Source: Sophora flavescens
Taxonomy: Eukaryota > Streptophyta > Magnoliopsida > Fabales > Fabaceae
Length of the DNA: 64,000 nucleotides
Assembly (NCBI GenBank): GCA_030762895.1
Contig: CM061063.1
Span: 57,429,196-57,493,195 of the forward strand
Direction: 5' to 3'
A model generated the notes under the pieces. It searched no databases and was not told the origin of the DNA. It saw only the letters and a list, made by a program, of their open reading frames with translations. Below are positions 30,421 to 43,477 of the stretch, piece by piece. Both the position numbers and the translations under genes were made by a program. Position 1 is the stretch's first letter. Each line of letters opens with the position of its first letter.

Positions 30421-32704
30421 CAGGAAAGCTTAGAATGTTTAGTTCACTGTGGCAAAGTTTTAGATTTATATGATATGAGAGTCAATTTAAATGAGTGATC
30501 AAAGTAACCTCGTTCAAGGAGAAAAATTCTGGTTTAGTGTATAAATTTTGAATTTGCAAATCTCTATATGTGCTAACCCAAATGGGGGCGATCTTATAGT
30601 ATGCTAATATATGTAACTCCTAGAGCAGTTGAACTGATATAAGTGACTATTATAACTTTATTTATATGTTGATGTGCCAAATAATGATAACGTTGAATCT
30701 TTTATAATTACTCATTCTCTAAATTAAGTTAAAGATCGACAATTCATGCTTTTCTTAGTTTCATAAATAGATAGTTTAGAGCATGGCAAGTAGAATTTCC
30801 TTTTTGTGCACTACCAAACAAAACACAAGGATTAATTTCCATTCTTTATAATACTCATGCGTAAATTGTTTGTGCACTTTTATATGAATTAGTGACTTGA
30901 AAATACTATGTTCATCATCTTTGTACATCTTTATCTTGGGTAAGTTCTTTGAGGTATTTAAATTTTCTTCCCTGGTATCTTAGAGGTGAAAGGTGAATTT
31001 TTGATGCCTTGGTCTGCATGATAATGTTTAAACTCAATTGTGCCTTCTTCTTTATTTTGCATTCAAGTTATTGCACACATAAGTCTTGATTAGTAATTAT
31101 ATGGCTTCACATTATTGGTTCTATATGTTTATATTGTTGTGGGTAGGTCTTTTCTTGATAATTAAATTGCTATATTGATATTGGTGAAGCTCTCAACCAA
31201 TTTGGCCTCCACTTTTCTTAGCTAACGGGTGAAGTAAATTAACACATAAACTTGATTGCTGCCATGTTTTCATTAAAGTCAATACTTATCATGGTGTTAA
31301 TGAATACAGAGTTAAGGTAAGGATTTTAATTTCTTCTTATATATGGAAATTGTGGCTAGCTTAGCATGTGTCCTATTTTTAAAAGTTCTCATTTTGGAAT
31401 CAACTAGTTAGATTATATGGTTCTGAATTGTCTTGCTTAGAACATTGATAGACTTATTTATGGTTGGATATATCTGAATGTTCATTAGTTCCCTGTCAAG
31501 TAGTTATAATATTTACAACTTATAGGTTAAGGTTTCAATTAAAGATAGGCCAAGAAGTATGGACATGGTACATGTAAATTATTCTGTTGTGCCAAAGAAT
31601 AAGTGGAGTGTGACATAGGTTGGAAGACAAGAATCCTATTGTTCTGCATAATGTTTTCTTCTGAGAATGAATTTATGTTTCTTAGTTAATTGGACCTTAC
31701 TCTCACTCCTTTGACTCTTTTCCCCATGATTAGTTATCTTACATTTGATCCTGTTCTGCCAAACTTCATTATTGATTTTAAATTATAATTCAAGAATTCT
31801 TTACAATATGCCTAAATTCTGTTTTGGAGCTTTAGTATTAGTAGCCTACTTTAAAGTAAGCAAGAATGAAGAAAAGAGCTTCCTTTTTGTTAGATGTCAA
31901 ATAGCAGAAAGGAATGGGTGTGAAAGGTAACATAATTCAATGACTGATATTGGTTAACGTAGGGAGGAATGAAATTCACGAGTTAGTAGTGTTGTTGCTT
32001 TGTGGTTTCGTTTCTCTATTTTTTTTATTTTTTTTTCTACTTGTGTGAGCTAAAGCTCATAATAGGTACATTATTTCCTTCCTATCATAATGGTAGCACT
32101 AATAGTTAGACAACTTAAGTTTTCTAAGCTTCCCTTGTATTTTGTGTGGCTAGACGACATTCTTAGCAAGGTTATCAAATTTGCTTGTGCGTATTAACTA
32201 CAACTTGTAAGCTAAAACTTAAAATATTCCTTCAATTCAAGCAAGGTTGCCTTGTTGTACTTCCAGTATGTGGACACCTCCACTTTTGCCTTCCATCAAA
32301 TTCTCCCATGTTGGCACATTCTTTCCATATTAACTTCATGTGCTAGAGATAAGTCGATTATCTATGGTATTTTTAAAATTATGTATCCTAAAATATTCAG
32401 TACATGACTCTCTAATTATTCTATTCCTTTATGTACTTTCTCAACAGCATATCCTTACCCTGTTTCCTATGTCTGGCAAAATCCATTTCCTTTCTTCTAT
32501 GGATTGACAACTGCTAAAAGTCTTACTTATTGTTGAAGGAAATAGAGTTGAAGGCTGCTAACTCTTGCATCTTTCATTCTACCCAAAATATCAACAACTT
32601 TTTTATTTCTATTCATGTACATAGACCAGCTAAGAGAAAAGGAAATAAAAGTCAATCACCTCTTCCTCAGATTTTATTTTGTGCAAGTTACACCATTACA
32701 CTCC

Positions 32705-32737
32705 AATCTCCATGATGTATTTCACGTTTCACAACTT
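32705..32737 (+). pseudogene. Integrase C-terminal remnant of a chromovirus-like element
   Basis: The bases encode NLHDVFHVSQL, the motif just before the chromodomain in Ty3/gypsy chromoviruses (compare NIHDVFHVSQL at about 41733). Only this fragment survives, about 50 bp before the PPT. It shows the non-coding element descends from a pol-bearing one. Confidence 0.75.
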
Positions 32738-32788
32738 TCCTAATGTAACAAATTTCGAGGACGAAATTTTATTTAAGAGGGGGAGAAA

Positions 32789-35096
32789 TGTCATATACCA
32801 GTTTTAGATAATTATTATTAAACTGTTCAATTTATTTTGTACAGTGATAATTATTTGTATTTGATAATTATAAAATGATATCTTATAATTTAGTTTCAAA
32901 TTATATTATTTGGCTAAGAGACATTTTAGTAAGAAAATATAATTATTTTGAGATTTATAAAGGGTAGAATTTATTTTATGAAAGTACCTAATTCTAATAT
33001 ATCACAAATATTTTATCTATTTCATAAAGCTGATTTTATTAATTTGCTAGTCACACCCCCTATTTTACTATGCATACCCCTCTCCTCTCTTAAAAAGTCA
33101 CGAAGACTCTCCCACACTTTCACTTCCCATTTTCTGAAAACACTCCCTTCTTCTCCTTCATCAGAACCTCCTCCTTTTACCTCTTCAAACCCTAAACCTA
33201 AAACAAGCCTCCATTCTCTACCTTTGAAGCTCACAAATTCGGCCTCCTCTACCACCTCCTTTCTTCTTCTTCTTCTTCTGTTTTCTTCCAAAATCAACAT
33301 GAAACAAACATCAATTTTCCTTGTGAAGTGAGTTTGAAGCAGCCACACTTGAGAGCAAGGAGGAGCAAAGTCAGATCAGGGAGGGAATTCTAAGGAAATA
33401 AACCTCCACCACACTATCTCCATTCTTTGCTTATGTGAGTTTCCTTAGCTTAGTACTTGGTAACCATAAATCCAAGCTTAGGAATTTTGATTTTCTTGCT
33501 TTTATTGTTTGATTTGTCATCTGCATGTTAATTATATGAAGTCAATTGAGTACATATTGATGATATAAATTATTTCAATTGCATGCATGTAATCTGTTTG
33601 TGAAAAGTCCCAAATGAAATTTCTGGTCAGAAACCCGTATAAACATATGTGCAGTATTTTGCTTATAATTATTTCTATAGGGTTTTGTTCGGTATGATTC
33701 TTGTTTTTCTTGAAAATAGACTCGAAATTCTACAAATTAGGAACTTGTTTGGATGTTTTACACTGAGTATAGATGAAGAAAAACCTGTTATAAGTTGGAG
33801 TATTGTAACTGCCCTGTTTTCTGGATGCAGAAGCTTGGTTGTTAAAACTGTAATTTTTGGAAGGCTATTCTTCAAGAATAAAATTTTATTCATAAACTAT
33901 ACTCGTTTGGCTTTCCATAGAGGGGTCGTTTGTCCAAATCTGACTTCGTTTGATATTTTAATAAAATCATAGAAGTTAACTGAAAACTGCTGAAATTCTG
34001 CTTATGTTGTTGATGCATTATCCCTTGTTGAATACTTGATTGAGAGATTATATATTGTTCATGTGCAATTGGTATGGTTGATGAATATTTAATGCATTTG
34101 ACTTCCATTTGAGAAGAGTACCAGAAAATGAATCATAGCATGGCATTAAAAACTTTAAATGGTCTATGTTTAGTGAAGCCTAAGGTTTCAAAACTATTCT
34201 AGCCATTATTTAAGGCCACAATTTTGATTGTGGGTGAGATGTTTTGTAAGTCCTTCATTATTGGAGGCTAGGATATGGTACTAGCAATTAAGGGACGCCT
34301 AATTGTTGTCATAGAGCTCTGACTGCCATATCAACCAGTTTAAACTATGCGTGCCTTATTTCCGCTCACACTTGAGGTACCTAGTAAAGGTTTTTCTACT
34401 TAAAATGCCTATGCTTAGATTCACATTCAGTAAATAACTCAATCCAAGTAAGGACCCAGTAGAAAGAGCTGGTGATGAAAGGGTGAGTTATAAGAGAATA
34501 ATTCCGTAGTGGTATAAAGTTTGAGTAGTCCTACTTTAGCCTGCTTTAGTCCACGGAGTGCACACCTGGCAAAATGGAGAGGTAAGTTGGCTATGAGAAA
34601 CTTTACCACTACGTGAGGTTAATTATGATATGTGTGCATATAAGTAAGTATGTGTAATTCAACGAGGACAATTAAACATAATATATTGTTTGCTAATATG
34701 CTTTGCTTGAAGCAGGAACTCATTGAGATTCATTTCTCACTAGGCTCCTCTTGTTTCAGATAACAGGTACATATTGGAAACTGATAAGCAAGTTCGGGAG
34801 ATTGCTTGACAGTCACCTAATAATGTCCCAAGATACGTTAGTTTTCACAGCCGGATCAAAGTTGGAGTCTTACTAGGAGTCAATGTTTACATGAAATTGA
34901 ATTGTTGATTAGGGGTTAAATAGTTATTTGTATTAAATTAATTCCAATTATATGTTCAACTCTACAAAAATATCTTGTACAAATTTGTTTCACTTATTTT
35001 CAAAATTTCCAATGTTTAATTATTATTCCTGATGCTATAACCAGGTTTATATATTATTAGTTAGTAGTATCCTTGTGGAAGGCTTAGGATATTACA
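32789..35096 (+). repeat. 3' LTR of the LARD-like element (2308 bp)
   Basis: Identical in length to the 5' LTR, starting directly after the PPT and ending TATTACA before GTCTC. High identity to its partner means a recent insertion. Confidence 0.95.
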
Positions 35097-35205
35097 GTCT
35101 CATTGTCCATTTAAGCACAATGATATATACATCGTCTCATTGTCCATTTAAGTACAATGATAATACATCGTCTCATTATTCATTCAAGCATAATGATACA
35201 CCGTC
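35097..35205. repeat. Tandem ~37-bp repeats in the Tekay LTR
   Basis: The unit beginning GTCTCATTGTCC and containing ATTTAAGCACAATG occurs three times here, with a further copy before the inserted element at about 26480-26526. The other LTR has four copies at 40695-40845. The LARD-like element inserted inside this array. Confidence 0.85.
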
Positions 35206-38200
35206 ACATGATACATTTTCCATTAAGGTCTCACGTTAAACAACGTCGGGCACGTCTGCTGTAAATGCAAATGTAAAACATTTTATTCTTGACACTTTTC
35301 TTTGTGTTCAATCTTTCCTTGTCGAAGCTCAAAATGACTTACGACTAATCATAGTTTTAAACATCTTAAAACTTTCATTAATAACACAAGACCTTAAAGT
35401 CCAAGTGCTCAATCACGAAACCCCTAGACCGATGCACCAGTCATAGGTTCGTGGTAATAGAAAACATCTTAAATGTTTAGACAGTATACACCATGTATAC
35501 AGTAGACACCAAGTCCATAACACCAACGAACCTTAGTACCCCGATGTCTCGGTTACTAAGTTCAAAACCACTTTTTAACTTAGTAAAGTAAAAACTTGAT
35601 TCCGGAAAATCATTTCAAATGGGAAATTCTTTAATAAAACCATACCATACCAAAACTTAGTTTTCAGAAAAGTGAGTCAATCGAGGCTCAAACTTATTTA
35701 AGATACGTACTGCTGTTTTCGAAATACTTGTCGTCGATACTTTTCCAAATTACCATCAATTAACATTTTTAAAGTCATTTAAGCCAAATCTTAGCTTTTT
35801 CCACTTAAATAATTTCCTAAAATCATAATTAAGTTATTTTCGAAGATTAATTTTATAAAATAACTTTTTATAATATTTCGGAATTTCTTACGTAAAAACC
35901 AACAGTACAAAAATAATTTCACGGTTACGTCTTTACTGTGACTCATAGTTCACTTTTTTGCTGATAATTCATTAAAATAATAATATTTTCCAATCCTTCT
36001 TATTTTCCCCAAATAAAAGTTCCCATTAACATTATATTCCAATATTTATAAAAAAAACATTGAATATAATTTATAAAGCTTATTAAAGCTTTTATCTGAT
36101 TAATTGATTGGGCACTGACCACTGTCAGGCTTCTCAAACAACAATCAACAACAACATCATAATAATCTTCCCAGGCAGATCATGCATCACCACACCATAA
36201 TATACAATTGCGGATAAACAATTTAAATGCAAATAAACCATCACAGATAAAAATAATACAACTGAAACAAACACCACAGATAAATAATACAGACATCAAC
36301 TAGATAACACATGATTATAGGAAAAACTCCTCAAGTATCTCCCCATACCTCTTGAAGAATTTAAACCTCCGATTACTAACGTTGACACGATTCCAGAAAT
36401 CGACGACACACATACAAGTCACAAATCACTATCCTTCAATAAATGACAAGCCAACCAATCAAAATCAAGCAAATAAATCACCTAATCCTCTATGATAGGT
36501 CACGGCCTCCGTAAGGTTTAGTGGCTAAAATTTCTAAATTTTATTAAGTCATTGGATTAATGATCCTAAGTACTTAAGACAATGGATTAATGATTAATCA
36601 ACAAGGATTGAATTAAAAACTTCTAATCCCTCTAATACCTAGGTTCGGCCATGAGACAAAAACACGACAAGATATTTTGGTTAGATGAAATAACTTGGAT
36701 TCAACATGAATACATGCTAGAAGGGTAAAATACAAGATCATTTTCTAAAATTTGAACAAAAGCTCCTCCACCCATTTTTCCCTAGGGTTCGACCTTGTCA
36801 AGAAATTAGGGGAGAAAAACTTTGTTTGCAACAAACTCTTGGATTATGATTATAGGAATAATAATAGGATCATAGAAATTGGTTTTACATTTTTAGGATT
36901 TTTCTATGATTTTCTAAGATTTATCAAAGTTAAGAACAACAAAGATGAACATAATGAAAAAGGCATTGAAATGAAAAACTTTATGAATAACATGAACTTG
37001 ATTGATGAAGAGGATCATAGATTACCTCTTGGAACTTGAAAAATTACAAGAAATCAAACACTTGCTTCACAAACTCAAGCTTTTTGTGTTAGAGAGAAAT
37101 GGAGTAGCTTGGAGAAAATGATGGTAAGTTCAAGAGAGTTGTGGAAGACTCTAGTTGCCTCATGAAATTTATGAGCAAGGCAAAGAGACCTTGGGCCTTG
37201 TGCAAATTTGGGCCAAAGAAAGCCCAAGTCCATTACTTGCATTTTCAACATAAAATGCTTAAGTCTTAAACCAATGCATAGGAAAGTTTAGAGTAGGAAA
37301 TTGATTCATGGAAAATGAATTCTTGGCCATGATATTGGGCTCAAAAACCGCAGCCCAAACTTGGTTTGGAAGAGCCAAAAATTGATCCACTTCACTTAGT
37401 GTATCATGGAAACTAGTTAAGGGACCAAAATGAAAATTAACAAAACTTAAGGACCTAAGTGCAATTTCCTTGTAGATTGTCATCATGATTCCATGTGCAC
37501 CATTAATGCATTCACATGGTGACTCATCATGTGTGACTCGTTTATATTATCCGTTAGCGGGTCCCGAAAATATCGTAATCTACTCCGTTGCTTCCCCGAT
37601 TCAATATGACGCTCGGATAAAATATAATATTTCACTTTTTAGCGAAATATTTAAAAATAACCAAAATTGAAGGAAATTAAATAAAAACCTTAAGTTTTTC
37701 GTTACGAGTCAAAATTAGGTTTTTTGAACAGTATAAATATACGGTTAGTGAAATTCACAGACCGGGTTTCACCTGACTTTTCAACCTAAATTTTTATTGT
37801 AACTCTCTACGGTAATGTAGAGTGTAAATAAGGTTTCGGTTTAATTAAAAACATTTTCTAAGTCTCATATAAAAATATAAATGTATTTATATAAATTTTC
37901 AATATTAGAAAACAACGAGAAGTCGGGGTGTTACAGACTACCCATCTTAAAAAAAATCGTCCTCGAAATTTCATGACTTGAAGCTAGACAGGATTTCTCA
38001 AACCTAAGGTATGACTCTCTCACAAGGGAGTGTATAAAAGAATTTCATCAACTTGAAAGGAACACAGGAATATCTAGTAAGTATAAATATTCTTTAATAG
38101 GTTCATGGATGTAAAAAAGTTTGATCGTTACACGTTTACAATCAAGAATCTAATAAAGTTCCTTCTTTCACAAGATCTTTCCTAACAACATTTTAAAAGA

Positions 38201-38640
38201 ACGACAGTCCGACAAAATTCAGACTGGACCACTTCCACCAAAAGTAAAAGTAACTAGACTAAGTCTCATTGGGAAACTTCTTTTGTCAAGAAAATGCCTA
38301 TCCCGAGCAACAACAGGGCAATTCATAACTTTACGAAATGAAAAGATCTGACCGAAAATCTAAACTGGTCACAATCAATCAAAAAGAAAAGGAAACTGGA
38401 ATAAATTTCTTCAACAAACCTTTATTCCCAAAAAATCGTAAATGACATACACCCACCGAAAATACTAATAACATAGGAGACCCTAGAGAGTCAAATAATC
38501 AAGGGTGTCAAAATACGATTATACTTAGAATTCCGTTACAAACTTATAATTATAGGTCATTAAAGTACATACTTCATATATATGATTCTTATACTTAACA
38601 ACGTCTTCTATAAAACTTTCAAGTTGTGAAGTTTTCAACA

Positions 38641-39675
38641 CTACTTCTGATGTAAAAGATCATCAGATTGTGAAGCTCCGGCGCTACTCACGATGTAGAC
38701 TCTTCCCTTTGTCGTGGGTCTACCAGTCCCTGAGGTGTTAACAACTTTTTCAAACCTCGGTGCATTACAATCCCTTGAGAAGTGTCCGATTTGTCCACAA
38801 TTGAAACACTTCATTCTCTTAAGTGGGCAAACATCAGTCATCTGATTTGGATCTCCACACTTGTAACATTTCCTAACTTGGCCTTGACTTTGGTTCTTGG
38901 GACCTCCATTACCTGATGTAGCAACAACAAGACAGTATGATTGTTGATTCTGATTCTGATTATTTCCAGGTGATCTAAAATATGGTTTCCTCTGCACCAG
39001 CTTTTCTTCCTGATTTTGAAATTGATCCTTGAAACGGGAGGGTCCTCCATCATTTCCCCTATCATCTTTTCCTTTCCTCATTTGCTCTATCTTCCGACTC
39101 ATCTCAACTAGAGCTTGGAAATTTATGAGTTGCAAAGGTAGAACGGGTTCTTTAATCTCGTACCTTAATCCTGCCTCGAACCTCTCACATTTCCAGCTTT
39201 CATTTGGTTATGCTTGAAAGAAACGGAGTATTTGGCAAGCGATTCAAACTTCGCCGCATACTCCCCCATTCCCGGAAATTCCATTTCTTTCTAGATCCTA
39301 ATGCTCTCTGGAAAATATTTGTCCATGAATGCAGTCTGAAAAACGTTCCAGGTAATCTCCTGATGATTAGCTTCCAAAAGTTGTTTGGCACCTTTCCACC
39401 AGTAGGAAAGCAGCATAGGTAACCCTAACCTCTGCCGGAGTGACCACCAGCTCAAAGATTTTCTCCAGTTCTTGAATTCATAAATCAGCTTTCTCATGGT
39501 CAGTATCCCTACCAAACTGTGAAGGATTTTGGCTTCGAAACGCAATCAGAGCCTTGCCTTCCGTAGCTTGCAAATTCTGGGCATTCATAAATGTAGTTTG
39601 ATTTGCAATCGCAGCTGTCACATGTTCCATCGCCTGAGCCACATAATCTACTCCATCATCATAATTTTCATTCAT
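38641..39675 (-). pseudogene. Decayed gag of the minus-strand Tekay-type element
   Basis: Fragments in different frames give, in order, an N-terminal coiled part (AQAMEHVTAAIANQ), the gag core (YWWKGAKQLLEANHQEITW, FMDKYFPE) and a C-terminal part (39135-38641) with two zinc knuckles. The second knuckle, CFNCGQIGHFSRDC, is normal. The first, CYKCGDPNQMTDVC, has Gln where the zinc-binding His belongs. At least two frameshifts separate the pieces. It would normally form the capsid. No protease or RT follows. Confidence 0.83.
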
Positions 39676-39925
39676 GTTGTCATGGCCGCCAATGTGACCA
39701 CCTCGACGACTCCTTCCACGACCGCGTCCACGTCCTCATCCATGTCCCTAGTTCCATAACTGACCTACAAGACGAAATCAGTTAGGCCGCAACCAGAAAA
39801 TGAAACACGTACTTATGTATTAACATACATTACTTATAAGAAGTAATTCAAACAAGTCCTAATCAGAGAGTACAGAACATCAACACAATAGACCTGTTCC
39901 CCAACATTCCCGAAAGACTCAACCT

Positions 39926-39938
39926 GGCTCCGATACCA
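39926..39938 (-). other. Primer-binding site, tRNA-iMet type, one mismatch
   Basis: On the minus strand TGGTATCGGAGCC lies four bases inside the 5' LTR. It matches TGGTATCAGAGCC except for one A-to-G change. Confidence 0.85.
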
Positions 39939-39942
39939 CTAA

Positions 39943-41640
39943 TGTAACACCCCTCTTGGGCATTACTTCGTAACAGGTGCGGAAATAAATTAAAAAAGTT
40001 ATTTGCTGGTTGCTTTCGGAAAATAACCTCTATAATTTTTAATAAGTCCAAAAATGGGGTAAATTTTTTATTTCTGCGAAATACTACAGAAAAAGATATA
40101 TACATCACAATAGTATAATTACATTATAATTACATACAAGCTGAATTTATTCATAATCCAAAACATTGCAACATATAAGCTTTTCTGAAATTGTTTTTTT
40201 TTATACACCTTACAAGGTGTTTCAAACCATTTATAACAACTTTCCCAAAAATACACAATCCAAAGAAAATCCTAAGCGGGTCGCCTTACAAGACATCTAC
40301 TGGAAAGATCCCGTGGTCATTCCCACACTCAAACATCTCTTCAAGTATCGAAACCCATGTTCCTGAGTGAGGCTAAGAACTTTTCTGCACCATTTACTTT
40401 CATGTATCAAGACACAAAAGCCAAACCCAAAAACCTGATATATTATAAGGGCGGGAGTCAATATATGAGTTTACAATGATAATCACATGCAGGACATACA
40501 ACATTAGAACATAGACATGTATAACCATAACAACATAAGATCCTCATAACTAAACAAGTAGTTTATCACTGGGTCTCATACCCGATCATTGTTATTTTAA
40601 AAATATGCATGACACTTCAACGTTCATTGTCTAACATTCATACCTAATCTCCAGAGATCCCAACGTATTCCAAATGAGTTGATCAAACTCGATACATCGT
40701 CTCATTGGCTAGCTAAGCACAACTATAATACATCGTCTCATTGTCCATTTAAGCACAATGATATATACATCGTCTCATTGTCCATTTAAGTACAATAATA
40801 ATACATCGTCTCATTATTCATCCAAGCATAATGATACACCGTCACATGATTCCTTTTCCATTAAGGTCTCACGTTAAACAACGTCGGGCATGTCTGCTGT
40901 AAATGCAAATGTAAAACATTTTATTCTTGACACTTTTCTTTGTGTTCAATCTTTCCTTGCTGAAGCTCAAAATGACTTACGACTAATCATAGTTTTAAAC
41001 ATCTTAAAACTTTCATTAATAATACAGGACCTTAAAGTCCAAGTGCTCAATCACGAAACCCCTAGACCGATGCATCAATCATAGGTTCGTGGTAATAGAA
41101 AACATCTTAAATGTTTAGACAATATACACCATGTATACAGTAGACACCAAGTCTACAGGACCTCAAGTCCAAAGGACACCAAGTCCATAACACCAACGAA
41201 CCTTAGTACCCCGACGTCTCGGTTACTAAGTTCAAAACCACTTTTTAACATAGTCAAGTAAAAACTTGATTCCGGAAAATCATTTCAAATGGGAAATTCT
41301 TTAATAAAATCATCTGATACCAAAACTTAGTTTTCAGAAAAGTGAGTCAATCGAGGCTCAAACTTATTTAAGATACGTACTGTTGTTTTTGAAATACTTG
41401 CCGTCTATACTTTTCCAAATTACCGTCAATTAACATTTTTAAAGTCATTTAAGTCAAATCTTAGCTTTTTCCACTTAAATAATTTCCTAAAATCATAATT
41501 AAGTTATTTTTGAAGATTAATTTCATAAAGTAACTTTTTTATAATATTCCGGAATTTCTTACGTAAAAACCAGCAGTACAAAAATAATTTCACGGTTACA
41601 TCCTCAGTATGACTCATAGTTCACTTTTTCGCTGATAATC
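39943..41640 (-). repeat. Truncated 5' LTR of the minus-strand Tekay-type element
   Basis: Matches 25731-26526 joined to 35097-35960. It stops at about 41640, where unrelated + strand pol sequence begins, so about 2 kb of its U3 end is missing. This uninterrupted copy shows the empty site of the LARD-like insertion at about 40738. Confidence 0.85.
40695..40845. repeat. Tandem ~37-bp repeats, uninterrupted copy
   Basis: Four units of the TACATCGTCTCATTG type, the intact counterpart of the array at 35097-35205. Confidence 0.85.
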
Positions 41641-41641
41641 C

Positions 41642-42001
41642 AGAAAACTCACTCCTAAATTCATTGGACCTTACCAAATTCTTCGTCGTATTGGTCCAGT
41701 AGCCTATCAAGTTGCATTACCACCTTTTCTTTCAAATATTCATGATGTATTCCATGTCTCACAACTTAGAAAGTATATTCCTGATCCATTGAATATAATT
41801 GAACCCGACGAAGTACAATTATAAGAAAACTTGTCTTATGAGGTATCACCTATACGAATTGAAGATAGGATGATTAAGCAACTCAGGGGTAAACAAATTT
41901 CCTTAGTCAAGGTTATTTGGAATGATACGACGGGAGAAGCCACCTGGGAGACCAAAGTCAAGATGATATTACAATACCCTAAACTTTTTCTAGGTACGTA
42001 A
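41642..42001 (+). pseudogene. Tekay-type integrase C-terminus with chromodomain
   Basis: Encodes KLTPKFIGPYQILRRIGPVA, then NIHDVFHVSQLRKYIPDP, then a chromodomain-like end (VIWNDTTGEATWE, then YPKLF) before the TAA at 41999-42001. One in-frame TAA at about 41822 breaks it. Upstream pol is missing: the fragment starts abruptly at the junction with the opposite-strand LTR. It would help target integration to chromatin in an intact element. Confidence 0.88.
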
Positions 42002-42020
42002 TTTTGAGGACGGATTTTAT

Positions 42021-42036
42021 TTTAGTGGGGTAGTAA
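42021..42036 (+). other. Polypurine tract of the + strand Tekay element
   Basis: TTTAGTGGGGTAGTAA lies directly before the LTR start TGTAACACCCC, after the usual 'GAGGACGGATTTTATT' stretch. Confidence 0.8.
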
Positions 42037-43379
42037 TGTAACACCCCGATTTTCACTACTTTATAATAGCTGTAAAGATATTAATATGTTTATATTTTTA
42101 TCTGATATCTAGAAAATGATTTTGTCTAAAACAAAATCATATCTAGACTCAGTTTGATAGTAAAAGGTTCCAGTTAAATTTTGGGTTGAAAATTCAGACG
42201 AAAACCGATCTGCGTTTTCTTTGATAGTATAATTTTACTGATCAGAAAATCTAATTTTGACTCGAAAACGAAACTCTAATGAGTCTTATCACTTTCAAAG
42301 TGATATGAACCATCTTTCGAATTTTTAACTCTAAAATAAATTTTATTCGGGCGAAATTATTTAATGAAGACGCGCGAAGAAAACCTGAGTCGGGTAAGCG
42401 ACAAAACGAGCCGTGGTGCAGAGATAATGTGAAACTAAGATAATAAGTGATTGATGGGACTTATGTAAATTTGTCACATCATAACCTTTAATTTATGATT
42501 ACACTCTAAAATATATTATTATATTGGTTAAAACCCATTAAATTGTGTTAGTGAACCAAACATGTCCTAATAGCAAAATATCTCTCCCTTAACCCCCCAC
42601 CCCACCCACCCACCCACCCACCCACGCACACACTCTCTCTCTCTCAATTTTTCATCTTCCTTCTTGCAAAAAAAAAAAAAAGTCACCATTGGAGTTCAAC
42701 CAAGCTTCTTCTATTATCATCTCCAATCTTCACAAGTTAAGGTAACCTCACAACCTTACTATTTTCTTCCTTTTTCATTGATCATACCCATTTTTGAAGT
42801 CTTAGAAATTGAAAACCCATTCTATTATTCTCAAGAACTTGCACCTTCTTGTTTTAGTATGATAAAAAACTTAGGGAGTTAAACTCACCTCCTCGTCTTT
42901 ATAGCCTTGTAGTTGTATGGTTGTTGTTGTTGTTAAAAAAAATGGAACCCAGACCCTACCCACGGTGGCCGAAACAGAGTTTAAGGGAGGGTTTGATGGT
43001 TTTGTTTCATTTTTCAATTCTAACACTTGATTTAAGCTCCCTAGGACCTATATGATCAAGCTCTAAGAGCTTAAGTTCAACAAAATTCCCTAGCCTATTT
43101 TTCCTAGTAGTGGCCGAAACTTGTCGTAGGAAGAGTAATAGGGTTTATTCAAAAACTTAACTTGAACTATATTGGTTTGTGAAGGGTTCACTGAGTAACT
43201 AGTTACCAAGGCGGTACTGAAGGAAACTGAAGCTTGTTTGATTTATTTCATGACAAGAAACTCCATTTTCTGAGGTAAAGGGAGTATGCCTGAGGAGTTT
43301 CTAGTGATTATATGCTTGATAATATGAACTACTTGTGATGATTTATAATATATTGATATTATGTTGATTGATTGTGGTA

Positions 43380-43426
<47 letters not shown>

Positions 43427-43442
43427 GATGTTAGGAAATTGG

Positions 43443-43477
<35 letters not shown>

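Larger units (their letters stand above)
28850..32788 (+). other. Non-coding interior of the LARD-like element
   Basis: No gag or pol domains apart from the remnant near 32705. A five-unit ~180-bp tandem array lies at about 29690-30420. The rest is AT-rich single-copy sequence. The region ends in 'GAGGACGAAATTTTATTTAA' and the PPT. Confidence 0.8.
26527..35096 (+). mobile_element. Large non-autonomous LTR element (LARD-like)
   Basis: Two 2308-bp LTRs (26527-28834 and 32789-35096), about 99.4% identical by eye, start TGTCATATACC and end TATTACA. They enclose 3954 bp with no gag or pol ORF. The PBS (28838-28849) matches tRNA-iMet. The PPT is GAGGGGGAGAAA at 32777-32788. Flanks are GTCTT (26522-26526) and GTCTC (35097-35101), a TSD with one mismatch. 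A short integrase-like remnant before the PPT points to a Ty3/gypsy chromovirus ancestor. It must rely on proteins from another element. Confidence 0.92.
25731..37935 (-). repeat. 3' LTR of the Tekay-type element, interrupted
   Basis: Its two parts, 25731-26526 and 35097-37935, match LTR sequence at 39943-40740 and 40741-41640 and onward. Without the insert the LTR is about 3.6 kb. It includes a short-unit tandem array at the insertion site (around 26480-26526 and 35097-35205). Open frames in this stretch, including 36752-37039, are fortuitous. Confidence 0.85.
25731..41640 (-). mobile_element. Minus-strand Tekay/Del-type element, gag-only
   Basis: Read on the minus strand: truncated 5' LTR (41640 down to 39943), PBS for tRNA-iMet (39938-39926), a decayed gag (39675-38641), about 700 bp without coding sequence, a PPT, then the 3' LTR (37935 down to 25731) split by another element. 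The LTR ends are TGTAACACCCC and GGGTGTTACA; the far end is mutated to TTTAACACCC at 25731. No protease, RT or integrase lies between gag and the PPT, so this copy is non-autonomous. Confidence 0.85.

Noticed and set aside
36752..37039. 95-codon + strand frame resembling a small gene
   Set aside because: It is antisense within a Tekay LTR and has no recognisable motif.
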